From Oscillospiraceae bacterium (GTDB lineage Bacteria; Bacillota; Clostridia; Oscillospirales; Oscillospiraceae): a stretch of 12,054 nucleotides of DNA. A program made the translations under genes and the position numbers. The notes below the pieces were generated by a model that was not told where the DNA came from, ran no database searches, and saw only the letters and a list, made by a program, of their open reading frames with translations. Below, one piece after another: positions 1 through 6,022 of this stretch. The stretch covers positions 1 to 12,054 of the forward strand of contig JAEDJB010000050.1 of NCBI GenBank assembly GCA_016296565.1, written 5' to 3'. Within the stretch, counting starts at the first letter, position 1; every line of letters starts with the position of its first letter.

Positions 1-12
1 CAAAGCGGTTTA

Positions 13-228
13 TTCGCGCGGCACCAGCCGCGCAATTTCATAAAAACGGCTCCTTTGAGCCGTTTTTATGAAATTCAGCCATTGTTACAATGCGTATTTC
101 CACTGGAGCGCTGTGGCGCTCCAGTGGAGGGTGCGAGGGTTTTGGACAATTTAGTCCAAAAACCTTGCACCTGAACAAAGCCAATGAGCCTTGAAAGCCA
201 AGGCTTTCAAGGCTTGCGGCTTTGTTCA
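13..228. repeat. Array of five consecutive inverted repeats (hairpin cluster) upstream of the metal ABC operon
   Basis: This gene-free stretch is almost entirely made of inverted repeats placed head to tail. Hairpin 1 pairs 16-22 with 27-33 (GC-rich, 4-nt loop). Hairpin 2 is a perfect 19-bp stem, 34-52 with 57-75, loop CTTT. Hairpin 3 is a perfect 13-bp stem, 99-111 with 116-128, loop TGTG. Hairpin 4 pairs 131-147 with 154-170, 15 of 17 positions as Watson-Crick pairs. Hairpin 5 is compound: an outer 10-bp stem, 173-182 with 218-227, and an inner 12-bp stem, 188-199 with 202-213. None has the GC stem plus T-run layout of a single ordinary terminator. It may be a non-coding repeat element, a structured RNA, or the end of an element that starts before the window. 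The inverted repeats are directly visible; the function is unknown. Confidence 0.8.
80..92. repeat. 13-nt perfect palindrome, possible operator
   Basis: CATTGT-T-ACAATG is a perfect palindrome around a single central base, lying between hairpins 2 and 3. Its core TGTTACAA (83-90) occurs again at 247-254, near the predicted transcription start of the metal transporter operon. A metalloregulator binding site is possible, but neither copy matches a Zur, MntR or AdcR box that I can confirm. Confidence 0.3.
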
Positions 229-242
229 ATACTCATTATAAT
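214..242 (+). promoter_or_regulatory. Predicted promoter of the metal ABC transporter operon
   Basis: A perfect -10 box TATAAT lies at 237-242. Seventeen bases upstream is a weak -35 candidate, TTGCGG (214-219). The -35 falls in the right half of hairpin 5, so a protein or structure on that repeat could affect initiation. Transcription would start near 249, giving a leader of roughly 30 nt. Confidence 0.5.
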
Positions 243-281
243 AAAGTGTTACAAACTACTGATACACAAGGGGGAACTCCC

Positions 282-1187
282 ATGCTGAAAAAACTTTGCC
301 CGCTGGTGCTGGCTTTGCTTCTGGTCCTGTCCGCCTGCGGGGGGCAGGAGAGCGCCAGCACCCCGGCGGATGACGCCGGCCTGTCCGTGGTAGCCACCAC
401 CTACCCCGTCTATCTCCTGGCCGACGCGGTCATCGGGGACGCGGCCGGGGTGGATCTGGCCCTGATGATCGATCAGTCTGTCAGCTGCCTGCACGACTAT
501 ACGCTCTCCGTTGAGAACATGCGCCTGCTGGACGGCGCTGACGCGGTCCTGCTCAGCGGCGCGGGTCTGGAGGACTTTTTAAGCGACGCCCTGTCCGCCG
601 CCGGGGATCTGGTCCAGGTGGACTGCTCCCAGGGGGTGGACCTGCTCCCCTCCCAGGAGGACCCGGGAGAATCCGACCCCCACTACTGGATGGACCCGGC
701 GCGGGCCTGCCAGATGGTGGCGAACCTGGCTCAGGGTCTCTCCCAGCTGCTGCCGGAGAGTGCTGACGCCTTCGCTGCCAACGCCCAGGCCGCCCAGAAG
801 GCGATCCTGGAAGCCTATGCCCAGGAGCAGGAGGCCCTGGCGGACCTGTCCTGCCGGGAGCTCATCACCTTCCACGACGGCTTCGCCTATTTCGCTGAGG
901 CCTTTGACCTGACCATCCTCCGGTCCATTGAGGAGGAGTCCGGCAGCGAGGCCTCCGCCCAGGAGGTAAGCCAGATTCTCCAGGAGGTGGAGCGCCACAG
1001 CCTCCCCGCCATCTTCACCGAGAAGAACGGCTCTGACTCTACCGCCCAGGTGATCCAGCGGGAGTCCGGCGTTTCCATTTACCAGCTGGATCTGCTTATG
1101 AGCGGGGATAAGGATACCGACGGCCTGGCCGCCTATATCGCCGGTATGGACGCCAACGTGGCCGTCATCCAGGAGGCCTGCACATGA
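282..1187 (+). CDS. znuA: Metal ABC transporter substrate-binding lipoprotein (ZnuA/AdcA family, cluster A-I)
   Basis: Extracytoplasmic lipoprotein of 301 aa that captures a divalent metal, probably Zn2+ or Mn2+, and delivers it to the ZnuB/ZnuC-type transporter encoded next. The N-terminus is a lipoprotein signal: KK, a hydrophobic stretch 7-17, then lipobox LSAC with Cys19 as the lipidation site. Family metal ligands appear in order: His71 (CLHDYT), His134 (DPHYWMDP), His198 (TFHDGFAYFA) and probably Asp270 (QLDLL). The region between ligands one and two (about 119-135) is short and acidic and lacks the His-rich loop common in zinc-specific members, so metal choice is open. The ATG at 282 was chosen because AAGGGGG (268-274) precedes it and the lipoprotein signal begins there; an upstream in-frame ATG at 222 would spoil the signal peptide. 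The stop overlaps the ATPase gene by ATGA. Confidence 0.9.
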   Translation: MLKKLCPLVLALLLVLSACGGQESASTPADDAGLSVVATTYPVYLLADAVIGDAAGVDLALMIDQSVSCLHDYTLSVENMRLLDGADAVLLSGAGLEDFLSDALSAAGDLVQVDCSQGVDLLPSQEDPGESDPHYWMDPARACQMVANLAQGLSQLLPESADAFAANAQAAQKAILEAYAQEQEALADLSCRELITFHDGFAYFAEAFDLTILRSIEEESGSEASAQEVSQILQEVERHSLPAIFTEKNGSDSTAQVIQRESGVSIYQLDLLMSGDKDTDGLAAYIAGMDANVAVIQEACT

Positions 1188-1963
1188 GGTTTGCCAAACA
1201 GCCCCACAGCCGCATCCCCCTGCCGGGCAAGCCCGGCACCTGCCGCCTGCAGGTCCGGGACCTGGGGGTGACCCTGGACAACGAGAGCATCCTGCGAGGG
1301 ATTACCTTCCAGCTCAACTGCCGGGAGATTGTAGCCCTCATCGGCCCAAACGGGGCGGGAAAATCCTCCCTCTTCCGGAGCATTTTAGGGCAGATTCCCT
1401 ACACCGGCACCATCAAGTTTGAGCTGGCAGGAGGCTATCCCAGCCGCCCCAAGATCGGCTATGTGCCCCAGAGCCCCAGCTTTGACCGGGGCTATCCCAT
1501 CAGCGTTCTGGATTTCTTCGCCGCCGCCATCAGCCGGTGGCCGGTGTTCCTGCCGGTGCCCCGGCACCTGCGGGAGCGGGTGGATGAGTGCCTGTCCCGG
1601 GTCCACGGGGAGGCCCTGCTCTACAAGCGCATCGGCACCCTCTCCGGCGGAGAGCTCCAGCGGGTGCTCCTGGCTCTGGCCCTGGAGCCCATCCCTCAGA
1701 TCCTCATTCTGGACGAGCCCCTCTCCGGGGTGGACGTGGGGGGCGAGCACCTGCTCATGGAGATGCTGGACGAGATCCGGCAGAAATACGACCTGTCCAT
1801 CCTCTTCTCCACCCACGACTTCTCCACCCTGCGGCAGTATGCCGACAAGGTGATCCTGCTCCAGCAGGCCATCCTGAAGGTGGGCACCCCGGCGGAGGTT
1901 CTGCGCTCCCAGGAGTTTCAGTCCGTCTTTCATCTGAACCTGGAAGGGGGGGACCCGGCATGA
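1184..1963 (+). CDS. znuC: Metal ABC transporter ATP-binding protein (ZnuC family)
   Basis: Cytoplasmic ATPase subunit (259 aa) powering metal import through the adjacent permease. The core ABC motifs are intact: Walker A GPNGAGKSS (54-62), Q-loop Gln96 in GYVPQ, signature LSGGE (153-157), Walker B ILILDE (173-178), D-loop SGVD (181-184) and switch His211 in STHD. An N-terminal extension of about 20 residues precedes the first strand of the ABC domain. The start codon overlaps the upstream stop as ATGA, and the stop overlaps the permease start in the same way, so translation of the three subunits is probably coupled. ABC family membership is certain. Assignment to the zinc/manganese branch rests mainly on the neighbouring binding protein and ABC-3 permease. 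Confidence 0.93.
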   Translation: MRFAKQPHSRIPLPGKPGTCRLQVRDLGVTLDNESILRGITFQLNCREIVALIGPNGAGKSSLFRSILGQIPYTGTIKFELAGGYPSRPKIGYVPQSPSFDRGYPISVLDFFAAAISRWPVFLPVPRHLRERVDECLSRVHGEALLYKRIGTLSGGELQRVLLALALEPIPQILILDEPLSGVDVGGEHLLMEMLDEIRQKYDLSILFSTHDFSTLRQYADKVILLQQAILKVGTPAEVLRSQEFQSVFHLNLEGGDPA

Positions 1964-2805
1964 ATTTCTGGTATTGGCTGGTTTCCTTCCTGCCCTTTGA
2001 GTGGGCGGCCTCCGGCTCCATGCTCTTTATGAAAAATGCCCTGCTGGCCATTCTGGTGGTCACCCCCCTCTTCGGTATTCTCTCCACCATGGTGGTGGAG
2101 AGCCGCATGGCCTTTTTCTCCGACGCTCTGGGCCACTCCGCCTTTACCGGCATGGCCATCGGGGCCATCTGCGGCCTCACCCAGCCCGTGTGGGCGGCGG
2201 TGATCTTCTCCGTGGTGATTGCCTTCCTGTTCACTTTGGTGCGTCAGCGGACCCGTATGGCCAGCGACACGGCCATCAGCGTGTTCTCCTCCGCCGCCGT
2301 GGCCCTGGGTATCTTCATCAGCACCCTGGGGGGGCAGAGCTTCACCAAGTTCAACAACCTGCTCATCGGCGACATTCTCAGCGTGGCTCCCTCGGAAATC
2401 GGCTTTCTGGCGGGGCTGCTGGTGCTGGTGCTGGTGCTTTGGCTCACCAGCTTTAACCAGATGATGCTCTCCTCCGTCCACCAGGCCCTGGCGGACAGCC
2501 GGGGCATCCGGGCGGTGTGGAAGAACTTCCTGTTCACCGCCGCCATCGCCGTGGTGGTGACCATCACCATGAGCTGGGTGGGCCTGCTGGTCATCAACGC
2601 CATGCTGGTTCTGCCCGGTGCCGCCGCCCGGAACGTGGCCAAAAACCTGCCCCAGTATCACCTGATTTCGGTGGTGGGCGGTCTGGTCTGCGGGGTGGCG
2701 GGGCTGCTGGTGTCCTACTATGTGGGCGCCTCCACCGGCGCCTCCATCACCCTGCTGCTGTCCCTGTGGTTCTTTGTGACCCTGCTGTTCAAAAAAGCAC
2801 ACTAA
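1960..2805 (+). CDS. znuB: Metal ABC transporter permease (ZnuB, ABC-3 family)
   Basis: Integral membrane subunit of 281 aa that forms the metal channel. Multiple hydrophobic segments run through the protein, and it contains the segment VVESRMAFFSDALGHSAFTG (residues about 45-64), typical of ABC-3 (zinc/manganese) permeases, as is the later MSWVGLLVINAMLVLPGAAA stretch. An open frame extends upstream to 1588 inside the ATPase gene, but the ATG at 1960 gives the expected family length, starts directly before the first hydrophobic segment and makes an ATGA overlap with the ATPase stop. It is the last gene of the operon, closed by the terminator 4 bp after its stop. No metal-responsive regulator gene is present in the window. 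Confidence 0.92.
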   Translation: MNFWYWLVSFLPFEWAASGSMLFMKNALLAILVVTPLFGILSTMVVESRMAFFSDALGHSAFTGMAIGAICGLTQPVWAAVIFSVVIAFLFTLVRQRTRMASDTAISVFSSAAVALGIFISTLGGQSFTKFNNLLIGDILSVAPSEIGFLAGLLVLVLVLWLTSFNQMMLSSVHQALADSRGIRAVWKNFLFTAAIAVVVTITMSWVGLLVINAMLVLPGAAARNVAKNLPQYHLISVVGGLVCGVAGLLVSYYVGASTGASITLLLSLWFFVTLLFKKAH

Positions 2806-2808
2806 TTG

Positions 2809-2846
2809 ATCCCCGCCGTGAGAACATGCACGGCGGGGATTTTTTG
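2809..2846 (+). terminator. Intrinsic terminator of the metal ABC operon
   Basis: A perfect 12-bp GC-rich stem pairs 2809-2820 with 2829-2840 around an 8-nt loop, followed at once by a run of T (2840-2845). It begins just after the permease stop and ends 4 bp before the -35 box of the next operon, so the two units are cleanly separated. Confidence 0.93.
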
Positions 2847-2849
2847 CGC

Positions 2850-2878
2850 TTGACATACCTCGATATTCTAGGTATTAT
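2850..2878 (+). promoter_or_regulatory. Consensus promoter of the PadR/sensor operon
   Basis: A perfect -35 TTGACA (2850-2855), a 17-bp spacer and a -10 TATTAT (2873-2878) make a near-consensus sigma-A promoter. An unrepressed promoter of this strength for membrane-sensor genes suggests it is normally held down by a repressor; the overlapping operator cluster fits that. Confidence 0.85.
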
Positions 2879-2898
2879 ATACCTAGATTTACTAGGTA
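2856..2898. promoter_or_regulatory. Cluster of four alternating TACCTAG/CTAGGTA half-sites over the promoter, probable PadR operator
   Basis: Four half-sites follow each other in alternating orientation: TACCTCGA (2856-2863), TCTAGGTA (2867-2874), TACCTAGA (2880-2887) and CTAGGTA (2892-2898). The middle two form a perfect 8-bp inverted repeat around a 5-nt centre, and the last two a 7-bp inverted repeat, also with a 5-nt centre. The first pair matches at 7 of 8 positions. The central repeat covers the -10 box completely. Binding by the PadR regulator encoded in the operon would block RNA polymerase, giving negative autoregulation. The repeats are seen; the binder is inferred from gene context. 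Confidence 0.7.
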
Positions 2899-2920
2899 TT
2901 GTCAGAAAGGAGGTCTGCCC

Positions 2921-3679
2921 ATGGACCCACGGTTTCAGGACTATGGCAAGGCGGTCTGCCAGCACCTCCGCCACGCCACCGGGCGGGAGAAGAAATCTGT
3001 CCAGGCAGAGCTGGCCGCCCACCTGGAGGACCACGCCCAGGCGCTCCGGGATGCGGGATATGGAGAGGAACAGGCCCGGCAGGCCGCTCTGGATGCCATG
3101 GGGAACCCGGCGGAGGTGGGCAAGGCCCTGGACCGGGAATTTCCCCGGCTGTGGTATGTGCTCTCCCAGGTGTCCCTGCTGGCCCTGGTGCTGGCAGCGC
3201 TTTTCGCGGCCCAGACCCTCTGGCCTGTTTTGTCAAACCTGGCTACTTACCGCCAGGCCCGCACCGACCCCATACACAGCGATTACATATTGGCCGACTT
3301 TCCGGAGCTGTCTCCCCTGGACATTCAGCAGGATCTGCCTGGGGGCGCTGCACTCCGGGTTTTTGGGGCGGGCGTGGAGCCGTCGGAATTTGGGGAAGGG
3401 TATGACGCCTATATCGCCACGGTTATCTACCCCAAAACCTTTTTTACCCGCTCCCAGCTCGGGACCAGCTGTCTGGATTTCTCCTGGGACACGCCGGACA
3501 ATCTGTTCGACTCCCCCCTTGCCTACTCCCCTCTTGCAGGCACCGAGGGAGGCGTGTATTACTGCACCTACAAGCTGCTGAACATCTCCCCGGGCACTTC
3601 TCCCACCGCCCTCTATGACCACTACGGCACCACCTTCCAGTTCACCGTTCCCCTGCCCTGGGAGGAGGTGATGGAATGA
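2921..3679 (+). CDS. Module 1 protein A: HAAS/DUF1700-like helical domain plus one TM and extracytoplasmic domain
   Basis: Membrane protein of 252 aa, first gene of the PadR operon. Residues 1-75 form a charged helical domain with motifs ATGREKK, LEDHAQAL and AMGNPAEVGKAL, the layout of HAAS/DUF1700-like 'permease prefix' domains that often accompany PadR regulators. A hydrophobic helix spans about 77-102. Residues 103-252 are predicted outside the membrane, with LPGG (139-142), a Tyr-rich middle and a conserved end, YDHYGTTF then PLPWEEV. Start: AAGGAGG (2907-2913) lies 7 nt before the ATG. Its stop overlaps gene B1 by ATGA. It is homologous to the A proteins at 4653 and 6023 but is the most diverged of the three in the prefix domain. 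Inferred role: envelope sensor signalling to the cytosol. The external domain matches no family that I recognise. Confidence 0.75.
   Translation: MDPRFQDYGKAVCQHLRHATGREKKSVQAELAAHLEDHAQALRDAGYGEEQARQAALDAMGNPAEVGKALDREFPRLWYVLSQVSLLALVLAALFAAQTLWPVLSNLATYRQARTDPIHSDYILADFPELSPLDIQQDLPGGAALRVFGAGVEPSEFGEGYDAYIATVIYPKTFFTRSQLGTSCLDFSWDTPDNLFDSPLAYSPLAGTEGGVYYCTYKLLNISPGTSPTALYDHYGTTFQFTVPLPWEEVME
3663..3670 (+). promoter_or_regulatory. Ribosome binding site of B1 embedded in the WEEV codons of A1
   Basis: AGGAGGTG, fully complementary to the 16S anti-Shine-Dalgarno core, lies 5 nt before the B1 start. It is formed by the codons for the WEEV motif near the end of A1. The same sequence and spacing recur in modules 2 and 3. 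Confidence 0.85.
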
Positions 3680-4314
3680 GGAAACTCCCTCGCACCCAAA
3701 AACAGCGCACCCTCTGCCGGGCCGCTGTCACATTGCTTCTGCTGGTTCTGTTCTGGGCTTGCCTTCTGTGGCAGAACCACCCTGTGTTCACAGCGGAAAG
3801 CGCTGTCCGCTCGGCGGAAACCAAGCATGGCACCGGGGAAACCCAGATTCTGGCTCAGCAGACGGTCCACGGGATCACCTACACCCTCTCCTGTAACGAA
3901 AATACCCTCCTGGTCACCCCCTTCCGGTTCAGCCTGTGGCCGGCGGGGGCGTGGAACCGGGGCTATCCTGAGCTTCTCCTGGACCTGACCAGGGAACCGG
4001 GGCCTGTCCAGGCCGCCGCCCACGCCTACACCAACAACAGGGACGGCTGGTCCCACACCCAGGCAGCCGGGCTTGTGAATCTGCCGGAGGCGGTCTCCGT
4101 TTCCGCCCGCATCCCCCGCGATTCCCAGGACGCACCCCTCACCGGCAAGATTTACACCGCCCCCAACGGCCAGCGCTACTTCTGGCTCTGGGACGAAACC
4201 AGCCCGGACCCGGCCCTGCACCGTTATGGCACCGCCTCCCTGGACCTTCTGGATCAGAACGGAATGGTTCTGGGCACCCATGAATTTTTCTGCGGCACCT
4301 CTTTCCGCGAATAG
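3676..4314 (+). CDS. Module 1 protein B: single-pass membrane protein with extracytoplasmic domain
   Basis: Protein of 212 aa, partner of A1. A basic N-terminus (RKLPRTQKQR) precedes one hydrophobic helix (about 14-32); the remainder is predicted outside. Motifs shared with the B proteins at 5363 and 6769 are TGETQI (53-58), LDLTREPGPV (102-111), EAVSVSARIP (138-147) and QRYFW (166-170). Cys29 sits at the end of the hydrophobic segment, but the preceding residues (LFWA) are a poor lipobox, so a membrane anchor is more likely than a lipoprotein. The start overlaps the A1 stop (ATGA) and uses the embedded AGGAGGTG. I recognise no known domain. The fixed pairing with an A gene suggests the two proteins act together, perhaps as a heteromeric sensor. 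Confidence 0.7.
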   Translation: MRKLPRTQKQRTLCRAAVTLLLLVLFWACLLWQNHPVFTAESAVRSAETKHGTGETQILAQQTVHGITYTLSCNENTLLVTPFRFSLWPAGAWNRGYPELLLDLTREPGPVQAAAHAYTNNRDGWSHTQAAGLVNLPEAVSVSARIPRDSQDAPLTGKIYTAPNGQRYFWLWDETSPDPALHRYGTASLDLLDQNGMVLGTHEFFCGTSFRE

Positions 4315-4329
4315 AAAGGAGACTCTTCC

Positions 4330-4656
4330 ATGGAACGCAAGAAACCTTTGGAGCACACCTCCCTGCTGGTTCTCTCCCTGCTGAAGGGGCAGGACCTGTA
4401 CGGCTACCAGATGATTACCGAACTGGAGCGCCGCTCGGACCACACCTTTCACATGAAGGAGGGCACCCTCTACCCGGTGCTGAAAAAGCTGGAAAACGGC
4501 GGGCTGGTCACCGCCTACGAGGCCGACGCCAACGGCCGCACCCGGAAGTATTATCACATCACCCGCGCGGGGCTCAAGCAGCTGTCGGCGGAGCAGGCGG
4601 AGTGGGAGAAGTACGCCCATGGGATCAACTCCGTCCTCAGCTTCCAGCCGGGATGA
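4330..4656 (+). CDS. PadR-family winged-helix transcriptional regulator
   Basis: Cytoplasmic DNA-binding protein of 108 aa, the usual length of short PadR regulators. PadR hallmarks are clear: LLVLSLLKGQDLYGYQM at the first helices, then EGTLYPVLKKLENGGLV (recognition helix and start of the wing) and the wing GRTRKYYHITRAGLKQL. The C-terminal helix (about 87-108) is short, as in members that dimerise through it. RBS AAAGGAG (4315-4321) lies 8 nt before the ATG. The stop overlaps the next A gene by ATGA. It is the only DNA-binding protein in the operon and sits between sensor modules 1 and 2. Likely role: repressor of its own operon through the TACCTAG half-sites at 2856-2898, with activity set by the membrane proteins. 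Family assignment is firm; target and signal are inference. Confidence 0.93.
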   Translation: MERKKPLEHTSLLVLSLLKGQDLYGYQMITELERRSDHTFHMKEGTLYPVLKKLENGGLVTAYEADANGRTRKYYHITRAGLKQLSAEQAEWEKYAHGINSVLSFQPG

Positions 4657-5366
4657 CCGGCATGGACACCCGGTTTGAGACTTACGGCCAGACGGTCTGC
4701 CGCCAGGTCCGCCACGCCACCGGGAGAGAGAAGCGGGCCATTCAGGCGGAGCTTTCCGCCCATATGGAGGACCACGCCCAGGCCCTCATGGACGCGGGGT
4801 ACGACGAGGCCCACGCGGTCTCCGCCGCCCTGGAAGCCATGGGGGACCCGGAAGATGTGGGCAAAGCCCTGAACAAGGAGTATCCCCTGAGGTGGCTGGT
4901 CTTTTCCCGCATCCCTGCGGTGCTGCTGATCTGGATCGTTCTGGCCCTGCTGCTGATCTCCCCCACCTTCTCCCGGGTTCAGGACAATTTGGAAGCCCGG
5001 TTCTCTCCCCTGTCCTGTGTGTCCCAGCCGGGGCAGGTTGTGGAACTGCCGGACATCCGGCAGGAGCTGCCCGGGGGAAACGTGCTGGTCTTCTGCCGGG
5101 TGGGAGTAACCCCCTCCGACGGCGATTACACCGTCTACGTCTCCGCCGTCACCTACAACAAGAATCCCTTCTATGAACCCCTCAACCTGTGGAACGGTTA
5201 CTGGGACTTTTCCTGGAGCGGCATCCACCGGAACTGTTCCTGGAACGACGGCACGTTTACCTTGTGGGAGGTAGCCCGGGGAGACCAGATCACCTTCCAT
5301 TACAACCGGTACGGCGCCGTCTTTGACCTGGACATCCCCCTGGACTGGGAGGAGGTGCCGGAATGA
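4653..5366 (+). CDS. Module 2 protein A: HAAS/DUF1700-like helical domain plus one TM and extracytoplasmic domain
   Basis: Membrane protein of 237 aa, paralogue of the A proteins at 2921 and 6023. The helical prefix domain (about 4-78) contains HATGREKRA, MEDHAQALMDAGY and EAMGDPEDVGKAL; a hydrophobic helix covers about 80-104; the external part carries LPGG (139-142), DFSW (185-188) and an end with NRYGAVF then PLDWEEV. Two starts are possible: ATG 4653, which overlaps the PadR stop as ATGA, and ATG 4662, which gives the same N-terminus as the paralogues (MDxxF). Neither has a clear RBS, unlike the other two A genes, so translation probably depends on coupling to PadR; I chose 4653. Its prefix domain shares 75 identical nucleotides with A3, while the external domains have diverged strongly. 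Confidence 0.73.
   Translation: MTGMDTRFETYGQTVCRQVRHATGREKRAIQAELSAHMEDHAQALMDAGYDEAHAVSAALEAMGDPEDVGKALNKEYPLRWLVFSRIPAVLLIWIVLALLLISPTFSRVQDNLEARFSPLSCVSQPGQVVELPDIRQELPGGNVLVFCRVGVTPSDGDYTVYVSAVTYNKNPFYEPLNLWNGYWDFSWSGIHRNCSWNDGTFTLWEVARGDQITFHYNRYGAVFDLDIPLDWEEVPE
4728..4802 (+). repeat. Direct repeat copy 1 (75 nt, identical to 6089-6163)
   Basis: Within the prefix-domain codons of A2, 75 consecutive nucleotides match 6089-6163 in A3 with no mismatch, synonymous positions included. The two copies are 1361 bp apart, which is the module length. They encode EKRAIQAELSAHMEDHAQAL and the next five residues. Confidence 0.95.
5350..5357 (+). promoter_or_regulatory. Ribosome binding site of B2 embedded in the WEEV codons of A2
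   Basis: AGGAGGTG lies 5 nt before the ATG at 5363, formed by the WEEV codons of A2. Sequence, spacing and ATGA overlap are the same as in the other two modules. Confidence 0.85.
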
Positions 5367-6001
5367 AAAAGCTGACCACCCGGAAGAAGCTGACTCTGCG
5401 CCGGTGGGTGCTGGTGCTGGCTCTGCTTGCCGCTGGGTATTTCCTGCTGCCCGCTCCCTTCTTCCCCACCCAGACCCTTCGCTTTCAGGAGCGGGAAAAC
5501 GCCATTGACCGGACCACCATCCTCCAGCGGGAGACCGCCGGACCCGTGCTGTTCTTTCTGTCCAAAAATGACCACGTTCTCTTTCTCACCGGCCACCGGT
5601 ACTACTTCCCCTATGGCTGGATGGATTTTGGCGAGTTTCCCCTGGACCTGACTCAGGAGGACGGCCCGGTAGCCGCCCTGTCCGTAAGATGCGCCGACCA
5701 GGAGAAGAACTGGAATCACCTGATGCTCTTTGGTGTGGTTCGGGAGGATGAGGCTGTCTCCGTTCGGGTGAAGGACGCTCAAATCTGGCCCCAGGAAGGG
5801 ACCGCCTTTCAGCCCGGCGATCAGGTGTGGACGGGGGAAATCCTGACAGACCAGGACGGCCTGCGGTACTTCTGGTTCGGCCAGGACCTGGAGCCTTCTC
5901 TCACCGCCCTGCGCTTTGACACCCTGGAGGTTCTGGACAAGACCGGGCAGGTCCTGTGCACCTATGATCTCTCAGAACAATACAACAGCGTTTCCGGCTG
6001 A
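5363..6001 (+). CDS. Module 2 protein B: single-pass membrane protein with extracytoplasmic domain
   Basis: Protein of 212 aa, paralogue of B1 and B3. The N-terminus is strongly basic (MKKLTTRKK), followed by one hydrophobic helix (about 14-30), so the C-terminal part should face outward. Shared family motifs are LQRETAGP (54-61), LDLTQEDGPV (94-103), HLMLFGVV (119-126), AVSVRV (131-136), RYFWF (168-172) and VLDKTGQVLCTYD (190-202). Unlike B1 and B3 it has no Cys near the end of the hydrophobic segment, which argues against a lipoprotein anchor for the family. Its start overlaps the A2 stop as ATGA. Module 3 begins 21 bp after its stop. Function unknown; probable partner of A2. Confidence 0.7.
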   Translation: MKKLTTRKKLTLRRWVLVLALLAAGYFLLPAPFFPTQTLRFQERENAIDRTTILQRETAGPVLFFLSKNDHVLFLTGHRYYFPYGWMDFGEFPLDLTQEDGPVAALSVRCADQEKNWNHLMLFGVVREDEAVSVRVKDAQIWPQEGTAFQPGDQVWTGEILTDQDGLRYFWFGQDLEPSLTALRFDTLEVLDKTGQVLCTYDLSEQYNSVSG

Positions 6002-6022
6002 CCCCGCCGAAAGGAGGAAACC

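Noticed and set aside
34..75. Hairpin 2 as an intrinsic terminator of an upstream gene
   Set aside because: It has A/T-rich stem ends, but the stem continues through the T-run, no gene end is visible before it, and it is one of five adjacent hairpins; terminator activity cannot be excluded but is not the best single explanation.
1930..2856. 308-aa minus-strand open frame
   Set aside because: Antisense to the permease gene and rich in His/Gly/Gln, a mirror of hydrophobic codons; it also reads through the terminator.
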